A stretch of 64,000 nt of DNA from Saccharina japonica. Lineage: Eukaryota; Sar; Phaeophyceae; Laminariales; Laminariaceae. The position numbers and the translations under genes were made by a program. The stretch lies in contig MEHQ01002400.1 of the NCBI GenBank assembly GCA_008828725.1, positions 292,645 through 356,644 on the forward strand. Reading direction: 5' to 3'. This document shows, piece after piece, positions 38,734-53,905 of this stretch. How positions within the stretch are numbered: position 1 is the stretch's first letter; every line of letters starts with the position of its first letter. The notes under the pieces are model-generated. The model did no database searches. It worked only from the letters and a program-made list of their open reading frames with translations, and was not told the DNA's origin.

Positions 38734-39405
38734 CCGGGACCGCGGGTCGGGTTGGGTGTGATTGGTGATTGTGCCGCTGCTGCTGCCGTTGATTACGCTT
38801 GTCGAGAGTTTCCTTAACGTACCAGGCGTGTCTTGTCCTGTGGTTCCGTTTTTCTGAAGTCACGGAAATGGGAAAAGGCTTTTTTGGTTTAGTTTAGACT
38901 TTCCTTTTGAGCCTTTGAGTGTGTCACTTCATGCCCTGCTCTTTATCTGTTCCAGCGTTGGCCTTATGCTCGCGTGTGGACATTTGAAGCGGCTGTGGCT
39001 CGATGTGATGTGCCCTGTGCGTTGCCTTGCCCTGGTGGGGCGGCGTCTTGTGATGTCGGGAGAAGATCCGGAGGTTTTGATGAAGCGGCCGGCGTTGATT
39101 GGCACCGCGTCGCGGAGATTTTGAAAAGTTTTTGTTTCTGAGGTGCGGTCGAATGTGACGTTTTGCAGTCGGGGGAGAGACGGCGGGGGGGGGGTGATGG
39201 AGGCGTGGATGGAACAACGACGATATTAAATAAAAAAACGTGTTGACTCGAAAGATGGTCGAAGTGCTCGCTTTTTTTAGACGCTCGCAGACGAAAGGAA
39301 TGGACCAGACTAATCAAGAGGTTGCTACCAAATGCAGATAGCGCGCGCCCCCCCCCTCCCAAGTACGAACCCGAAAACTTGTGTGCGATTATTATCTGTA
39401 TTCGT
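38734..39405 (+). other. Downstream of the ADP/ATP carrier: 3' UTR and flank
   Basis: No further coding sequence recognised. An A-rich 'attaaataaaaaaacg' near 39226 could serve as a polyadenylation signal. The segment duplication begins no later than 39406 and may begin earlier. Confidence 0.5.
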
Positions 39406-42400
39406 TGCTTTTCCCCCTCTTGTTTTTTTCTTGTGATCTGTTCGTGCAGTGTTTTATTTCTCTCGACTCTGCTCTGGTGTTTTGATGAGAAGTTTTCTCG
39501 CGAGAGAGGTGGGGGGGCTGAGGGGGGCATACGGTGGCCTGTCTTGTAATGGTTGCCTCGCCCGGTGTAAGTCAAGGAGCTGGATGGATTCACCTCCCCC
39601 TTCTTTTTTTACCACCGAGCGCCCTTTCGGCCCTTGTTTACCCATCTTGTTTTTTGTTGGTTTGTTTCCAGCTGTAGCTCAGCTGCTGCCCAAACGAAAA
39701 AAAAAAGTTACGCAAAAACTGCTGTAACAGCAAATTTAGGCTTCAGGTTGTGGTTTCTCACGCACCCTTGGCCTATAGTAGTAGCGCCGACTTTTTTATC
39801 TGGTTGGTTGTGATGTCGAGCTAGTTCTTAAGGGCGGTGGTGGGTGCTGTTATCGTCGTCGTCGTTTTTCAGAAGTGGCTTTAGCTTTCGTTGGCATAGT
39901 TTTGTTGTTGTTGTTGCTTACTGTTTTGTATGTTAGCGACCAGCGGTTAATAATTCTATCAAAGGGACGTCAAATATAACATGGTCTTTGTACGTTCGCG
40001 TCATGTTCGCATTATATATAGCTCTGGTGCATTCCGGCAACACTCGACAAAACTCCTCCTGTTGAAGTTATTACCCTACATGTAGTGCGAGAGACTCAGA
40101 AGATGGATGAGCTACGTATTTGTTTGGCACCGTAGCCATATATCGCTACATAGCCACGTGGCTACGGTAAGGGAAGAGTTGGCCCTCAACATCCAAGAGG
40201 CGCGGCGCGGTTTCACATAAAACGTCAACATTGATCGAAGCCGTGCAGGTATACCCGAACACCTCAGATAGAAAGATCACTATCTACTGTAGATCATGTA
40301 GACCCTAACCTACCGTTCTGAGGAGCTGTGCAGGATCTGGTGTCCAGGTCCAACTCAGGAAGCATGTCCTACATGCAGTTTATACAACGTATGGCTCCCA
40401 CCTGGCAAAATGAGGTATAGATTTTGCAGAGAAGATATCTATCTTCCCTAAAAAATCTAGTCAACAAGTGGAAATGATCTGTGCGAGCTGTGTGAGGAAG
40501 CCTGGCATAACGAGGGAGTGAGTGTTCCCAATCCCTAGGGACAAAAAGGCAAAAGAAAGGAGGAGTGTGACACGTGCTACGGTAGAGGTAGCACTTTTTG
40601 GCTGAATCGTTTTCTGAACGATCGGGCTCCTTAACCCAAATTCGTCGGACTTTCATCATTTTTGTGACGAATAATGTTGCAGAGTATACTTCGGTCATGA
40701 TATTTCGCATCCGGCAGCACTTTTATTTTCCTCCAAAATCGCTTTTTCGGTGAGGTATGTGACCCTCCTTAAGTGAGGAGCTCAGAAAAAACATGGTGCA
40801 CCTCTATCGTAGCATGCGTCGTGTTCTTGATCAGTCACGTTTTTTCTGCTGCAGCTGTCGTAAATCATGCAAAAGCATGCAGCCGGCAAGCGGAGAGGAA
40901 GAAGGCCGCGAGGAACAATCACTCCACTTCGAAAACACAGGAGAACCTATCACTCGTCCCACTTTGAAACACACCAGGAACACTATCTTCGCTGCATTTT
41001 GATTTAAATCATTCCCATACTATACTACTGTAGGTTTACGTCGTAGGCTTTCGTTGTGTGCAGGCGGTGCACGGTCAATTTCAACCCCCGCTGCATTTTT
41101 ATTTAATCATGCCCGTACTACATACGTCGTAGGCTTTCGTTATGTGCAGGCGGTGCATGGTCAATTCCAACCCTCGAACCCTCGCTGCATTTTGATTTAA
41201 TCATCCCCGTATTACGTCGTAGGCTTTCGTTATGTGCAGGCGGTGCATGGTCAATTTCAACCCTCGGTGCATTTTGATTTAATCATCCCCGTACTACAGC
41301 ACTGTAGGTTTACCTCGTAGGCTTTCGTTATGTATGTATGTGCAGGTGCATCCTGCATTTTTTTGTACAGGCTGTGCGTGGCCAATTTCATCCTTGCCCG
41401 TCGACCCAGACCAAGCCAACCCCAGACACCCCTAACCCGAACCCCGACCCTTTGGGGAGCACGAGGTCGGCAGGGGCAGCCACGCGGCTCCGCCGCGTGT
41501 TTTGATGGCGTTTTTCCAAAACAAAACATGCGGCCCAAAAGGCCAGCCTCACCCATTAAAACCGGCACCCTGCACACAACAAAATGTAGGGTGCACCTGC
41601 ACATGATACGCGTCGGTTTACCTGGGCGTTCGTTATATGGGGAGGCGGTGCGTGGTCAATTTCAACCTTGTACGTCGGGCCAAACCAACCCGACCCCTTA
41701 CCTAACCCCGAATCCCTATATACGCAATATGGGGGGATCGAGATCGGCAGGGGCAGTCCGCCGCGTGTTTAGGTGACGTTCTTCCAAAATAACTCTGGGA
41801 GCCCAGTCTCGACCAGTAAGACCCGCATCCTGCACACAGTTTTGTCCCGGCCGCTCCTGCAGTTACATATGGCCATGGCCAGTCGTTTACCGTTTACTCG
41901 TGTATACGGTATTAGTTTGTAACCGAACTTTCGAACGTGTGCCCGTCCCGCACACGTCGCGAAAAGCAAAAAAAAAAAACGGTACACCAAGGGTACACCC
42001 ACCCTTGGATTCTCTGCCAGTTGAAGGTATATACGAGTATATAATGAAATCAGCTCAAGGTACAACAAAACAGGGATGAGACAAGGACGTATATACCTTT
42101 TTTGGTCGAAAGACTACGTAACGAGAATGAAGCATTTAGTTCGCAAATACTTTGGCAACTTGTTTCGCTGTAAAACAAAAACTGGAAAAAAAAGCAAAAA
42201 AAGTCGTCGGAAAGGCACTCTCGATTAGGAAGATCGGGTGTTCACTACTGTTGAGATTCATCTGCAAAAGCGTACGAGAACGTACATAGTACGAAGCTGA
42301 TTTCTAGTCTCTACAGCCTCACTCAAGCGAAGTTTACTGTGGTGGTGGGCGAGCTGGCCTCGCCTCCTCTAGTGCAACTGGTGCTTACATACGTATAACG

Positions 42401-43855
42401 GTGTTCTACGAAGATCTCACCAATAACCAACCATTGGAAGTGCAAAGATTGCACACGTCGGACCGACAATGATCTACAGCAGATATCTACAGATAGATCC
42501 TAACCTGCCGTTCTGAGATGATGATGTGCAGGACCTGTATGAATATGTAGTACAGATCCAACCCAGGAAATATTTCATAGATCACGCTGAACAAACGGCT
42601 CCCACCCGGCAACACGAGCTATGTTCTAGATCACACAGATCCGACCTGATGAGAGTAGAAGCACATCCACCACCGGAATTGACACCGGTTGGCGCTTTCA
42701 TCTTTAGCGCCTGAACAACAAACTTTGCTCTTCCCTTCGACAAAGCGAATTTTCCAAGAATCTTCCACGCCGGCTGCGCCCATCCTTAAAGCGCCCACAA
42801 CCGGAACTAATAGCAACACTCGTATATACGAAGCGCTTTCATCCTTGTATCATCGCCAACACAGGGGGAAAAAGAAGAGGAAAAAAACGCTCGAGGCGAA
42901 ATTTCTGGGAAATTTCGACGCCAACGACCGGGAAATTTCCACGCCATCTTCCTCGGTCAAAATGCACCCACTACCAGAACTACAGTAACACTCGTACGTT
43001 GCACTTTGATCGCCAACTCGTATACGAAGTATATCTTAAAGTTTCCCCTCGACGGAGCGAATTTTCCAGGAAAATTCCGCGCCAGCTGCACCCCCATGAA
43101 CAAGGCATCCCACTATTAATAACGACATTATAAACGGCGATAGCTTTCATCGCCACCCTTCCATCTCATCCGGCTCGAGGCGTTTCTCGATCCGTTTCAC
43201 CTTGTCCATGTCCCCTGTTTACGGTTTCGCGATTTCGACATGAAAAAAGAACGAGATTTTGGGACGGGGTGGGGGGGGGCGGGGGGTTAAAAATACTGGT
43301 AGTTTGTTAATTTTTAATGTCCTTCATTATGCACCACTCGAAAAAAAAAAGTACCCCTTGGGCCCGGGGTCCCTACACCGATCATCACGGGACTGCGTAA
43401 CCCTACGTGGTCCGGGTTGCTACTTGACTCACACCAGGTCGACATTTCCATCGTGCACACAAATGGAAAAGATAGGCACAGAAACCTCCCCGGGATGCGA
43501 GGGTCTAGGGTCATACGACTACGGCCGTGCACGACATGAGTACACCCCCCCCCCATGCCAGAGGTGCGCTATATATATATGTATCATGCTTATCAAGGAC
43601 GACTTCTCGCGTTTTGGCTGGTCCTATTTTAGGAAGCAGGAGTCCGACGCGGTCCCTACCCTACCCTGTCCTCTCCTCCCTTCACCTCTCTCCCCCCCCA
43701 CCCCCCCTTGTCCCCTCCGCCTCCCCAGGGCTGCATTTCGAAAAGGATGCGTGGTCAATGATAAGATTACCAAGGCAAACAACACATGAGTACGCCTCTC
43801 CCCCTCCCCTCTGTCTAAGCCAAAACAAAACGCCTCGCAAAAAAAAGCAACGCAC

Positions 43856-46800
43856 CGTGTTTGTAGGCCATCTGCATCTCCATCCGGAGAAGCTCCTGGC
43901 TCTGCATGTTTTCGCGCTTGGTACCCTTGATTGAGGCCTTGACAAGGCTGTCGTATTTTTGGTTGGCGGCGTCCCTCGCCTTGCGCTTCTTCAAGGCCAC
44001 CTCCATCTCGTCCTCTCTCATGGACAGGGAGTCGCCGGCCGCGCGCCTCTTGGCGTCCTGCGCTTTCTTGCCTGAAAACAACATAAATGAAGAAGAAAAA
44101 AAAAAACGAACACGAATATGAACATGAACACGAAAACAAAATAAATCAAGTAGGCTAAAATCAACAACACAACGAACGACAAAAACATGGAACAAAACAA
44201 AATCCATTAAATACCAAAAACATGAACGAACACAAATCAAAATACCTACAGCACGTGAAAAAAAATGAACCTAAAAAAAAATGAAAAACAACAATGGAAA
44301 AAAGCACACACACATATACACACACATTCAAGAAAACAAATTCAGTCAAGTAGGCAAACCAGCAACGAAAAAAAAAAATGAACACCATTTCACAACGGCA
44401 GGTTAGGACATATCATAGATACAATCTACAGAATGGCCATGATCTGTCCGGTGTCTACATGCACTGCTGTTCCAACCATTAACTATTACCCCAAACACGT
44501 TGGTGCAACAACGCAAAAAAAGGGTTACTAGCCGTGCTTCGATCGATCTCTTGGGAGTCCAAAAACAGCATAAAAGCAGAATACGATAGGTACTACGGTG
44601 GGGGTTGGGTACTGATAAGCCGCATGCCGCGCATGGCCGAAGTCGTATGGCGATAAAACCCTCGCACCCCTACAGTGCCGGGACGGAGCATGTTTCGTTG
44701 TTCACCAACCAGGCTACAGGCAGTGGGCTTGCACCCAGCGCCGAAGCTAAAACGTGAGGTGTTAGGGGCGAGTCGCATGAAGGGTGAGCTGCATCCTACT
44801 AAGGACCGCTTATGAGGCGGACTTGCATATGGACCACAGCCTCCACTGAATTGGTTTGATCTCGGGTGTGGCCACTTCCAGAAACAGCAATGAGTATACT
44901 ATGTAGGGGGGGGGGGGGGGGGGGGGGTACTAACTCGTTGCTTGCCTTAGTCATTTGACAATTGACCAGCGCATCCCTTTCGAGACGGAGGAGGGGGGCA
45001 TTTTAGGTCGATCATTTTCAGCCGCCCACTCGGCCGAGTGACCACAGACAGGATTTCAGGGAAATGAGCTCGTACGATACGTAATGCAAGAACATCACCA
45101 TCATCATCATAATCATCATCATCTCGGTGTGACTATATACCTTGTTTCTTCGCAGCTTTAACCCTTGCAGTCTTGCACCGTAGATACATAAAACACATGT
45201 CTGACTCTAATTCCAAGTGATTTGTCCCCAAAAACGGGCGTGCGGTCCCCACTTCAAGGGGTTAAGCTTGCTCAGTTTTTTTTTTTGTTTTTCATTCGCG
45301 ATACGTGTACCGCCATGGGCCTCTGCTTATTACTTCTGCGCCAACAAAAATACCGACTCGTCCCACGGTTAGGGATTTCACTTGATTATAATATAGGCTC
45401 CATATTTCCTGACCCGTTGAGCTTCTCCAGCGAGTAACTACAACCCGGCTAGAATTTTCATTTTTTTTTCGTATATTTGTTTTAGGATTACTGGTATATG
45501 TAGGTCCTACACTATAATCAAGTGTTTGGCCGGGTCGCGCGAACAACCTTCTTCGAAGTCATGGTTCGGGTGACATATTGAGCTCGCTCCTCATGTGAGG
45601 GAGCTCAGAAAATAGTAAGCCGCCACCCCTACTCGTACAAGGTGGCATTGCTCCTCATTGATTCCCACTTGAAACGATATACTGCATGTTCTTCGAAGTC
45701 GTGAGGAGCTCAGCGAATAAGCCGCCGCCCCTGTAAGGTGGCATCGCTCTGAAACAACTACGTCGAATTTTTTAGTAAGGTACAGTACGTGTAAAAACGG
45801 GAGTAGCACTCCCCAGTAAAAAAACGCAAAATACTCACGGTGGAACTCCGCCATCTCCCATTTTTCTAGATCGATGTACTTCTCGTGAGGCAGGGTGTTT
45901 GTGTTGTAGTCCTCCATGTAGTCGCGGAAGTGCTGCTTCGTCTGCACAGAGCGAAACAAAAAACAAGAAACAAAAAAACGACCCAAGAATTAACAAAACA
46001 AAATACTAATAGTAATAACAAAAAACGCGACGAAACAACATCGTTCGGAATCAACGAAAAGCATGTTTTTTTTTTTAACGCGACGATACAACAACGTTCG
46101 GAAACAACGTAAAGCAGAACTTATTTAATTTATTTCTAGACAAAAAACAACTACGAATATGTTTCCCAATTTTTACTATAATAGCAGCATTTGGTCCCTA
46201 TTTACTATGGTCCCGCGTAATATTAATAGTGTGTTTTACATGCTATTCGTTGTATAACCAACTACTGCTGTAGGCCATCGGGTACCACTTTCATTTTTTC
46301 TCGAAGTCAGTGTTTGACTTACTAATAGTATTAATGACTTACTAATAGTACTAATGACATACTAGTATTTCATAGTCTTAATAACTTACTAATAGTGCTT
46401 ACTGATAGTACTAACGACTTACTATTAGTACGAATTACTTGCTAATAGAACGAATGACTTACTAATAGTAATGATGACTTGTTATTAGTACGTATATAGC
46501 CGGTCGCCCCGGTGGTCTAACTGGTAGCCACGAAGCCTTTTGGGCAGGATGTCGAGGGTTCGATTCTCCCCATGGAGTTTTTTATTCTCAAATGACACCG
46601 ACTGTCGAGAGCGCATATTATAGCGTGGGTAAGCAAAATTCGACGAGAGTTGACGAGGGAAGAAAGTGCTGAAATCTTCTCGCGATAAAAGGCAAGGCAA
46701 GAACCGTAGTGGGGGAGGAGGGAGAGGAGCCTACTTTGTGACCCCGGATCTGAGTTACGACTAGGGAGGGAGAAAGACGGAAGTGCGAAGATAATAAATG

Positions 46801-49800
46801 GGATGGACAAAAAAAAAAAAAAAAAGAGCTTCTGGACTGAGAAGCCCCAGAAAAAAAGCTGGTGCAGCACCCCTAAAATAGCATGGGTGGTTAGATGTGG
46901 GTGGGTGGGTGGCCGTATTACGTTACACACCACACACCATACTTGTTTAGTCTGCTGGTGTTGAAGCGCACCATTGTTAGTACCAGGTAAAGTAGTCACA
47001 CCTCATACAGAAAATTATCTACAGTCTACACTAGATCATTGATTGTGACGGTACGCAATTATACTACCACGAATGAAAAAATCCCAGGCAGTATCAGCAA
47101 AGAGGAGGCGAGGGGACAGAAAGCCTGCACACAAAATGCCACCCTCGCGCATACAAAAACCGAAACCACCGTACCTCCCACTTCGGCATGCCGCCAGTGT
47201 CGAAAATCTTCTTCTGCTCCATCATCCACACCTGGCACCACAAAGGGGCAAACAAAGAAAAAAGATGAAAGAAAAAAAAAAACGAACAAACAATACAATC
47301 ACAGAAAAAACAAACAAACAAAAAGAAAGTACCTGGTAACAAGAAACAAGCAACCAGCAAACATACATATGAATATCGTATGTCGTATATATAACAAACA
47401 ACCAAGCAATCAAAGACACAAACAAAATAAATATATACCGTCAACTGGCGGGGGGGAAAAAACGTGTACCGTTTTATGGTTTTAAGGCGTTTTTCGAGTA
47501 TGCATACTTATATATATATAAGACGACACGTTTGGCGTTTCCGCCGCACGAGAGAGGACCCCCAGCAAAAACTGAGATAAGAAGATGGTATAAGCTGTGG
47601 CTATACAGGAACTCGCGCAGCAGGATATTTGTAAACTCGCGCAACAGGATAAGCAAGTAAAAACACGTCTGTCTTTTGATTGGCCGAGGAAAAGAGTCAC
47701 CGATCCTGATTTCTTTCTTTTCGGAACTTGTGTTTTTTTCGGATTATTTTGTGTTGGACGACGGACAGGAATCTATTGATATTACGGGGGGAACATAGAT
47801 ATCAATATTAGAGGGGGGGGGCATAGTAATCAGGACCAAATATTCTTAGTAAAAAAAACTGGAATATATAGGTTTTAAGGTAGGTGACGGGTCCTGATTA
47901 CAATGGTCACCCGTACAAAATTATAGAAAACGAGTTTCGCTCCCCATCCCCTCCCTATATATACCCCCCCCCCCCCCCGTCGGTTTTTTTTTTTTTTCCC
48001 CCCCCCCCCCTCCCTGCGTCTCGAAAGGGATACGGGGTCAATGGTCAAATGACTAAGGCAAGCAACGAACGAGTACCCCCCCCCCCCGCCCGAAAGGGAT
48101 AGTGGTCAATGGTCAAATGACTAAGGCAAGCAACGAACGAGTACCCCCCCCCCCCGCCCGAAAGGGATAGTGGTCAATGGTCAAATGACTAAGGCAAGCA
48201 ACGAACGAGTACCCCCCCCCCCCGCCCCCACCCCCCCCCTATAAAAGCCCCCCCCCCCACCTCGCACTCCCTCTGCTTGCTGAAGTAGTCGGCCTCTCGG
48301 AGCACGCCGTTCTTGCCGTAAGCGTCTTGGTCCACCGCGCCCATCATCTTAACGTTCCCGCTGCCACCGCCGGTGACAGCTTTCTTGTCCTTCCCGTCCT
48401 TCTTCCTTTTCCCGCCGCTCTTTTTGCTCTTCTTGCTCTTCTTGCTCTTCTTCTTGTCGTCGCTCGATCGGTCTCTGCGTCTGCTCTTTTTGCTGCTGCT
48501 CCGTTTCTGCAAGAGCAAAAAACGAAAAACACAAAAGTTAGAGGACAAAGGACAAAACGGCATGAAGTAATACCTGGTACGTACATACATTTTGTTTTTC
48601 TTGGGGGGAGAGGGGGGGGGGGGGGGAAGGGGGGGGGGGGGGGGGGTACTAATGTCATGCATGGCCGTAATCGTATATATGACCGTAGACCCTCGCATCC
48701 CTGCAATGCCGGGACGGAGCGCGTCGGGTCTTCACCGACCAGGCATACATTGCTAGCACTAAACGCGAAGCGAAACGTGAGGTGTTGGGCGAATCGCATG
48801 AAGGGTGAGTTGCATCACGCGAAGAACCGCCTGTGAGGCGGACTTGCAACGGATGACAGCTTCGAATGATTTTTTTTTTTTCTTGGTGCGGCCACTTCCA
48901 CAGACAGCAATGGGTGAACTACTATTCATTTATCTGCCTCGTGGGTGCCTTGCCATACACCTGGTATATACTACCGGTACGTGATACGATCATTCCCCTT
49001 GTGCAGAGTTAAGGTTCTCCACCCCGCACAAATGATCTAACTCGACCGCCAACCGTGGTGACCGCCAAAAAAAGAAGAAGAAAAAAAAAAGAGGTACCCT
49101 GGTTGTCTAGCTCACGCAGTGAGCGGCGTGTTTGATAGCGTCGTCGCTAACCGACGCCAACCCAACCTATATATATATACAATTTATATAGGGGGGGGGG
49201 TACTCATGTTGTGCATAGGTGTATCCGTATGACCGTAGACCCTCGCATCCCTACAAATGCCAAGACGGATCACGTTGGGTTTTCACCAACCAGGCCGGCA
49301 TTGCTCGGGGGGGGGTACTTACAAGCTTAAGCTTCTTGTGAGCTCGAACTAAATAGAAAACAATATACTGGACCTACTGCACCACCTGGTATATTTCATT
49401 GATTATTTTCTCCTCACTCTCTTGCGGTGCTTGCGTTCCCTGTCCCCTTCTCCATCCTTGGAGTCAACGCTGCTGCTCCGGCGCTTCTTCTTCTTCTTGT
49501 CGTCGCTTTTCCTTTCCCCGCCTCGGCTGCTGCGACCGCGGCTGCTGCTGCCGCCCCCGCCACCACCGTGCTTACTCGCGCGAGCCTGCACATACATCGT
49601 GCAAAAACAAAACAAAAAAGTTACGATAGGACGATAGGGATGCGCTTATTTTTTTCTGGGGCTCCTCACTTGAGTAGCTCTATACTATTACGTAGTAAGT
49701 CATTAACACTATTAGTAAGTCATTAACACTATTAGTAAGTCATTACTACTATTAGTAAGTCAATAGCACTGTTAGTAAGTCACCAGCACTATAGTAAGTC

Positions 49801-52800
49801 GTTAGTACTAATAGTAAGCCATTACTCGCAGTACTATTAGGAAGTCATCAGCAATCTGTACTATTAATATTAGTAATTCATTAATACTATTAGTAAGTCA
49901 TCAGTACTATTAGTAAGTCATTATTAATAGTACTATATATAAGTAAGTCATTGAGAAACATGAAAGTGCAACCCGACGGGCCTAGGTTCCGACGATAAGG
50001 CATGCCTTATTGGGTGTATAGTTCTTCGGTTAAGGAGTATACTAATAGCTAGTCAGAAATGTTTGGACGAAAAATGCTACAAGGCGTGCCCTATCGTATA
50101 AGGCAATAAGGCATGTGCCTTATAAGGCATGCGTTATCGTATGAGGCATGTGCCTTATAAGGTATGCCCTTTCGTACAAGGCAATAAGGTATGTGCCATA
50201 TGAGGCATGCCTTATCGTAGAAGGCATGTTACTTATGAGGATGCCCTATCGTGCAAGGCATGTCCTATCGTATAAGGCATGTGCCTTCGTATAAGGCATG
50301 CCCTATCGTATAAGGCATGTCCTATCGTATAAGGCATGCCCTATCCTATAAGGCATGTGCCTTATAAGGCATGCCCTATCCTATAAGGCATGTGCCTTAG
50401 AAGGCATGCCCTACCCTATCGTACCACGCGGCTTCGGTGTGGGGGGGGGAAGGGGCTGTCGATTCAGGAAAGGTTGGGGTGATAAAAAGCTGGTGGTTGT
50501 TCCGGAGGGAACAGGCGAGGTGGGGGGAGAGGGAAGGGGGCACAGGAGGTCGTTTAAACCTTCATAGTCATCCCCGTGCGCGGGCGGACGCACCTTCTTC
50601 TTCTTGGACCGGCTTCGATCTCCCTCGCTCTCGTCGCTGCTGCTCCCACCATCGTCACCATCATCATCCTCGGAATCACTGCCACTGCTGCTGCTGTCGT
50701 CGCTGCTGCTTTCACCATCACTGTCGCTGCTGCCGCCGCTCTCGCTCTGCTTGCCACCACCACCGCCGCCGCCGTGGCTGCTACGGCCCGTCCCCCGTCG
50801 CCCATCGCCACCGTTTGCGTCGGCTTTAGCCCCGTTGCGTCGATCGACACCGGCCCGATCTCCGCCCCCGCTGCAACCGAAACAAAAAACACGCAGACAA
50901 ACAGCAGCAGGGGGTGTATACCAGGTAAGACTTTAAAGCTCAGCTTCGGCAAGAAGAAAAAAAAATGGCAGTCCACTCCTTATTGCATACTCATTCTGAG
51001 AAAATCACAGGCACAAAACCCGCCGAAAAAAACGGGAAAAAAAACGGGGAAAAAAAACGATTTCGACATTTTTTTGTGGTAAAACGACCAAAACTAACAG
51101 CACCTGCTTCCATTCCCATCCTCGTGATCCCCGCGGCTCCGCCTGCGGCCGCGCTCTTCCTCGTGAGAACCACGGCGCTGATGTTGGCTGTCGTGCTGAC
51201 CACTAGTGTGGTGCTCAGCGCTACTGTGGTGACGAGTGCTGTGCTCCGGGCCACGGTGCTGAGCGTGCTGGCTGCTGTCGCGATGGTGCTCGCTGTGGTG
51301 GTGGTGGCGGCCGTGGTGGCGGTCCTCGCTAGGTTGGCGACGGTGGTAGTCATGCCTGTCACGCTCATCCTTGTCGTGGTGGTGGTGGTGGCGTTGGTGG
51401 TCGTGGTGGTCGTGCCTTTCGCCTTGGCCCTTATCGTCGTGGCGGTGGTTGCGGCCGTGATCGTGGCCGTGCTTGTCGCCTCCGGAGGGCGCCTCCGTAA
51501 CCTTGCCCTTGCCGTTGGACTCCTCTTCTTCGTCGTCCGAACCGACCGTCTGCCACATGCGGGACCTCTTCAGGATAGCGTCCCTGGGGGTAAGCAAAAA
51601 AAAATGGGACACGGGCCAAAACGGGACATACCGGGGTGATAACTCTGCTGTTGCCACTGCAGAGCTTCTCCCACACTAAATCCAACTAGTTTGTCCCAAA
51701 AAACGAGGGTGTGGTTCTTCGGGGGGTTAAAACAACGGGGCAAGGGTGCATAACAGGACAAGAGTTAAACGGGACACCAGATATCTGGTGGTACAAATAT
51801 GTGGGACGTGGGTAACAAAATGGAATATTGGGGGAAAACATGTACCAGGTATGGGACACGGGTCGAAACGGGACATGGGGTAAAATGAACAACGGAACAA
51901 CGGTTAAACGGGACACCGGTAAAAAACGGGACACTGGATTGCTGATGGTAAAAAATACATGGGGATGCGGGATGAAAAACGGGACATCGGTATTAATGTA
52001 TGGGACACGGGTCAAAACGGGACGTAGGTGTAAACAATTGGACAAACGTGAATAACGGGACAAGGGTTAAACGGGACACGGGTAAAAAGCGGGACACTGA
52101 ATCTCTGGTGGTAATGGATAAAATGTTTTTTTTTTTTAATAAGTCAAAGCGTTTTCATACTGCTGTAACCGAATCGAACCTAACCTGTTCTCGGCCTTGA
52201 GTTGATCCTCGTTCTTCCTTCCGGGCGTGGGCTTGTCGCCGTCCCCGCCGGACCCAGACCCGCTGCCGCCGTCGCTGTCCGATCCTGACGATCCATCGTC
52301 GCTGGTTTTCACCGATTTTTTACCGAAAAAGTCGACGCCGAGAGGGGGCACACACAATTCATCAATTTATGGTTCGCGAGAGGCGATTGGGACCCGCGCA
52401 AGGGAGATTGTTCAAACGGTTGCGTGTACAATCGGGGTACCGCCGAACGGAGGGATTTCCAAGTATTTGGGAAGGATAAATAATGTATCTCTCGGGGCCT
52501 AAGGTCCGGCTTTGGTACAAGAGCAAGTGCATCTCCTCCCCGCTATCTCGCCAAAGAACAGGTTAGATATGATGACCATCATCGCATATGCCGGCTCTGG
52601 ACATCAACATGCCTTGCACTACCCACTCGGTCAAGCAACCAAGCATCGCCGTAGTCACTGCGAGTACAGCAGTAGCAGTGGTCCCTCTATAGTGCCGGTT
52701 GGGTAGTGCCGGTTGCCCGCTATCATACAGTGCCTGTGAAATCGCTTGGCACAGATGGGATTCACCAGTGTACCAGTGTGCGGAGTAGTGCCGGTTGTCG

Positions 52801-53905
52801 CTTATAGTGCCAGTATTGTCGGCTGGGGCATACCGGCACTATAGAGGGACCGGCACTACTGTACTACAGTAGTTGTACTACTGTTGTACTGCTGTCGGTC
52901 GTAACAGGAGACCATCATGACGGGGAGCGCAAATTACGTAAATCGTAAATTCCAGATGGATGCAGAAAAGCGAAGGCTAGAGTAATCTCGTGCTTGCAGG
53001 GAGGGAGGGAGGGAGGTCGTCGTGTGACGTTGATCGATAAGCGCAACAGCAGCAGCAGAAGCAGCAGCGGCAGCAGCTGGGTTGCAAAGCTGTCGGAAGG
53101 AGTCGGGAGACAGCAGGACAGCGCGCATGAGGTATATGCGCAAGATGGCTACAGATTGTACGGATCATACGTACGTACCGCGCGGCGGCTATGATATCGT
53201 ATGATCACCCCAATTACAACAGCAGTACGTACGAGGTACGTACGAGTACAGCAGTAGTGGGTACCCCGATTTAAGATCGTCCCACGACAAGCCAAAACAG
53301 GCGCTCTTAACTGCACATTGCTCTTATCTGTAGTGGGAAATATATAGCTTTTAGTACAGGCTGGACATGCCGATTTGACCGCTCTTAAATCCCGAATGCT
53401 CTTATCTTAGGCGCTCTTAAATCGGGGTACCCACTGCTGTAGTCACAGCAGTGCTTTTGTCAAAGCTTCACCTCTCTCTCGCTTGACTCCCGTTTTCTGG
53501 CGCACCATACCAGGTGCTGCTTGTCCAACAACAGACATCACGCCATGGTTATAGACTATATACCGGGTACGTCCCAGGGACCAGGAGTACGAGGAGTATA
53601 CCATGGCCGGACTCCCGTGCACGCGGTCAACCAAGCTATCATTTCATGTGATCCCAGGATAAACTACAATATATCCGTAAATGTAAGGATCGTTTTATTA
53701 TTAATAGTAACTAAAAACGATCTTTATATTTTCGGACATAGAGGTACGGATAATCAAGGATTGTAAGGATTGAAATGCTTGCTTGCCACTGGGGAAGAAT
53801 CCGAGTCACTGCTCCCACAAACCTGCCGGCGGGGCTGGAGCCCTTCTGCTTGCTTTTGTGCTTGCGCTTGTGGTGTTTGTGCTTGCTGCTCTTGTGGTGG
53901 GCCAT
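43856..53905 (-). CDS. Ser/Arg/Lys- and His-rich nuclear-type protein, nine exons (copy 2)
   Basis: Same gene as 4443-14495. Exons in coding order: 53905-53823, 52301-52185, 51583-51104, 50870-50594, 49585-49418, 48506-48261, 47231-47175, 45941-45839, 44071-43856. Every exon translates identically to copy 1 and all splice sites are kept, so neither copy shows decay and either could be expressed. Intron lengths differ slightly through homopolymers and minisatellites. As in copy 1, a last exon after 43856 is required (phase 1) and was not found; the carrier gene ends at 38733, so the missing exon should lie between 38734 and 43855 if this copy is complete. Its 5' end faces the HMG gene. Confidence 0.72.
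46312..46493. repeat. Minisatellite GACTTACTAATAGTACTAAT, copy 2
   Basis: Duplicate of 6895-7080. Confidence 0.85.
46501..46583 (+). other. tRNA-like Pol III unit, copy 2
   Basis: Identical to 7088-7170, including the A-box-like, B-box-like and T6 elements. Confidence 0.35.
49696..50415. repeat. Two adjacent minisatellites, copy 2
   Basis: TAGTAAGTCATTA array (49696-49957, one unit shorter than copy 1) followed by the GGCATGCC palindromic array (49995-50415). The last units of the second array differ from copy 1 ('gccttataaggcatgcccta' in place of 'gccttacaaggcatacccta'). Confidence 0.88.

Noticed and set aside
38915..39124. Short plus-strand frame after the ADP/ATP carrier
   Set aside because: It lies in the probable 3' UTR, with no start context, domain or conservation that I can see.
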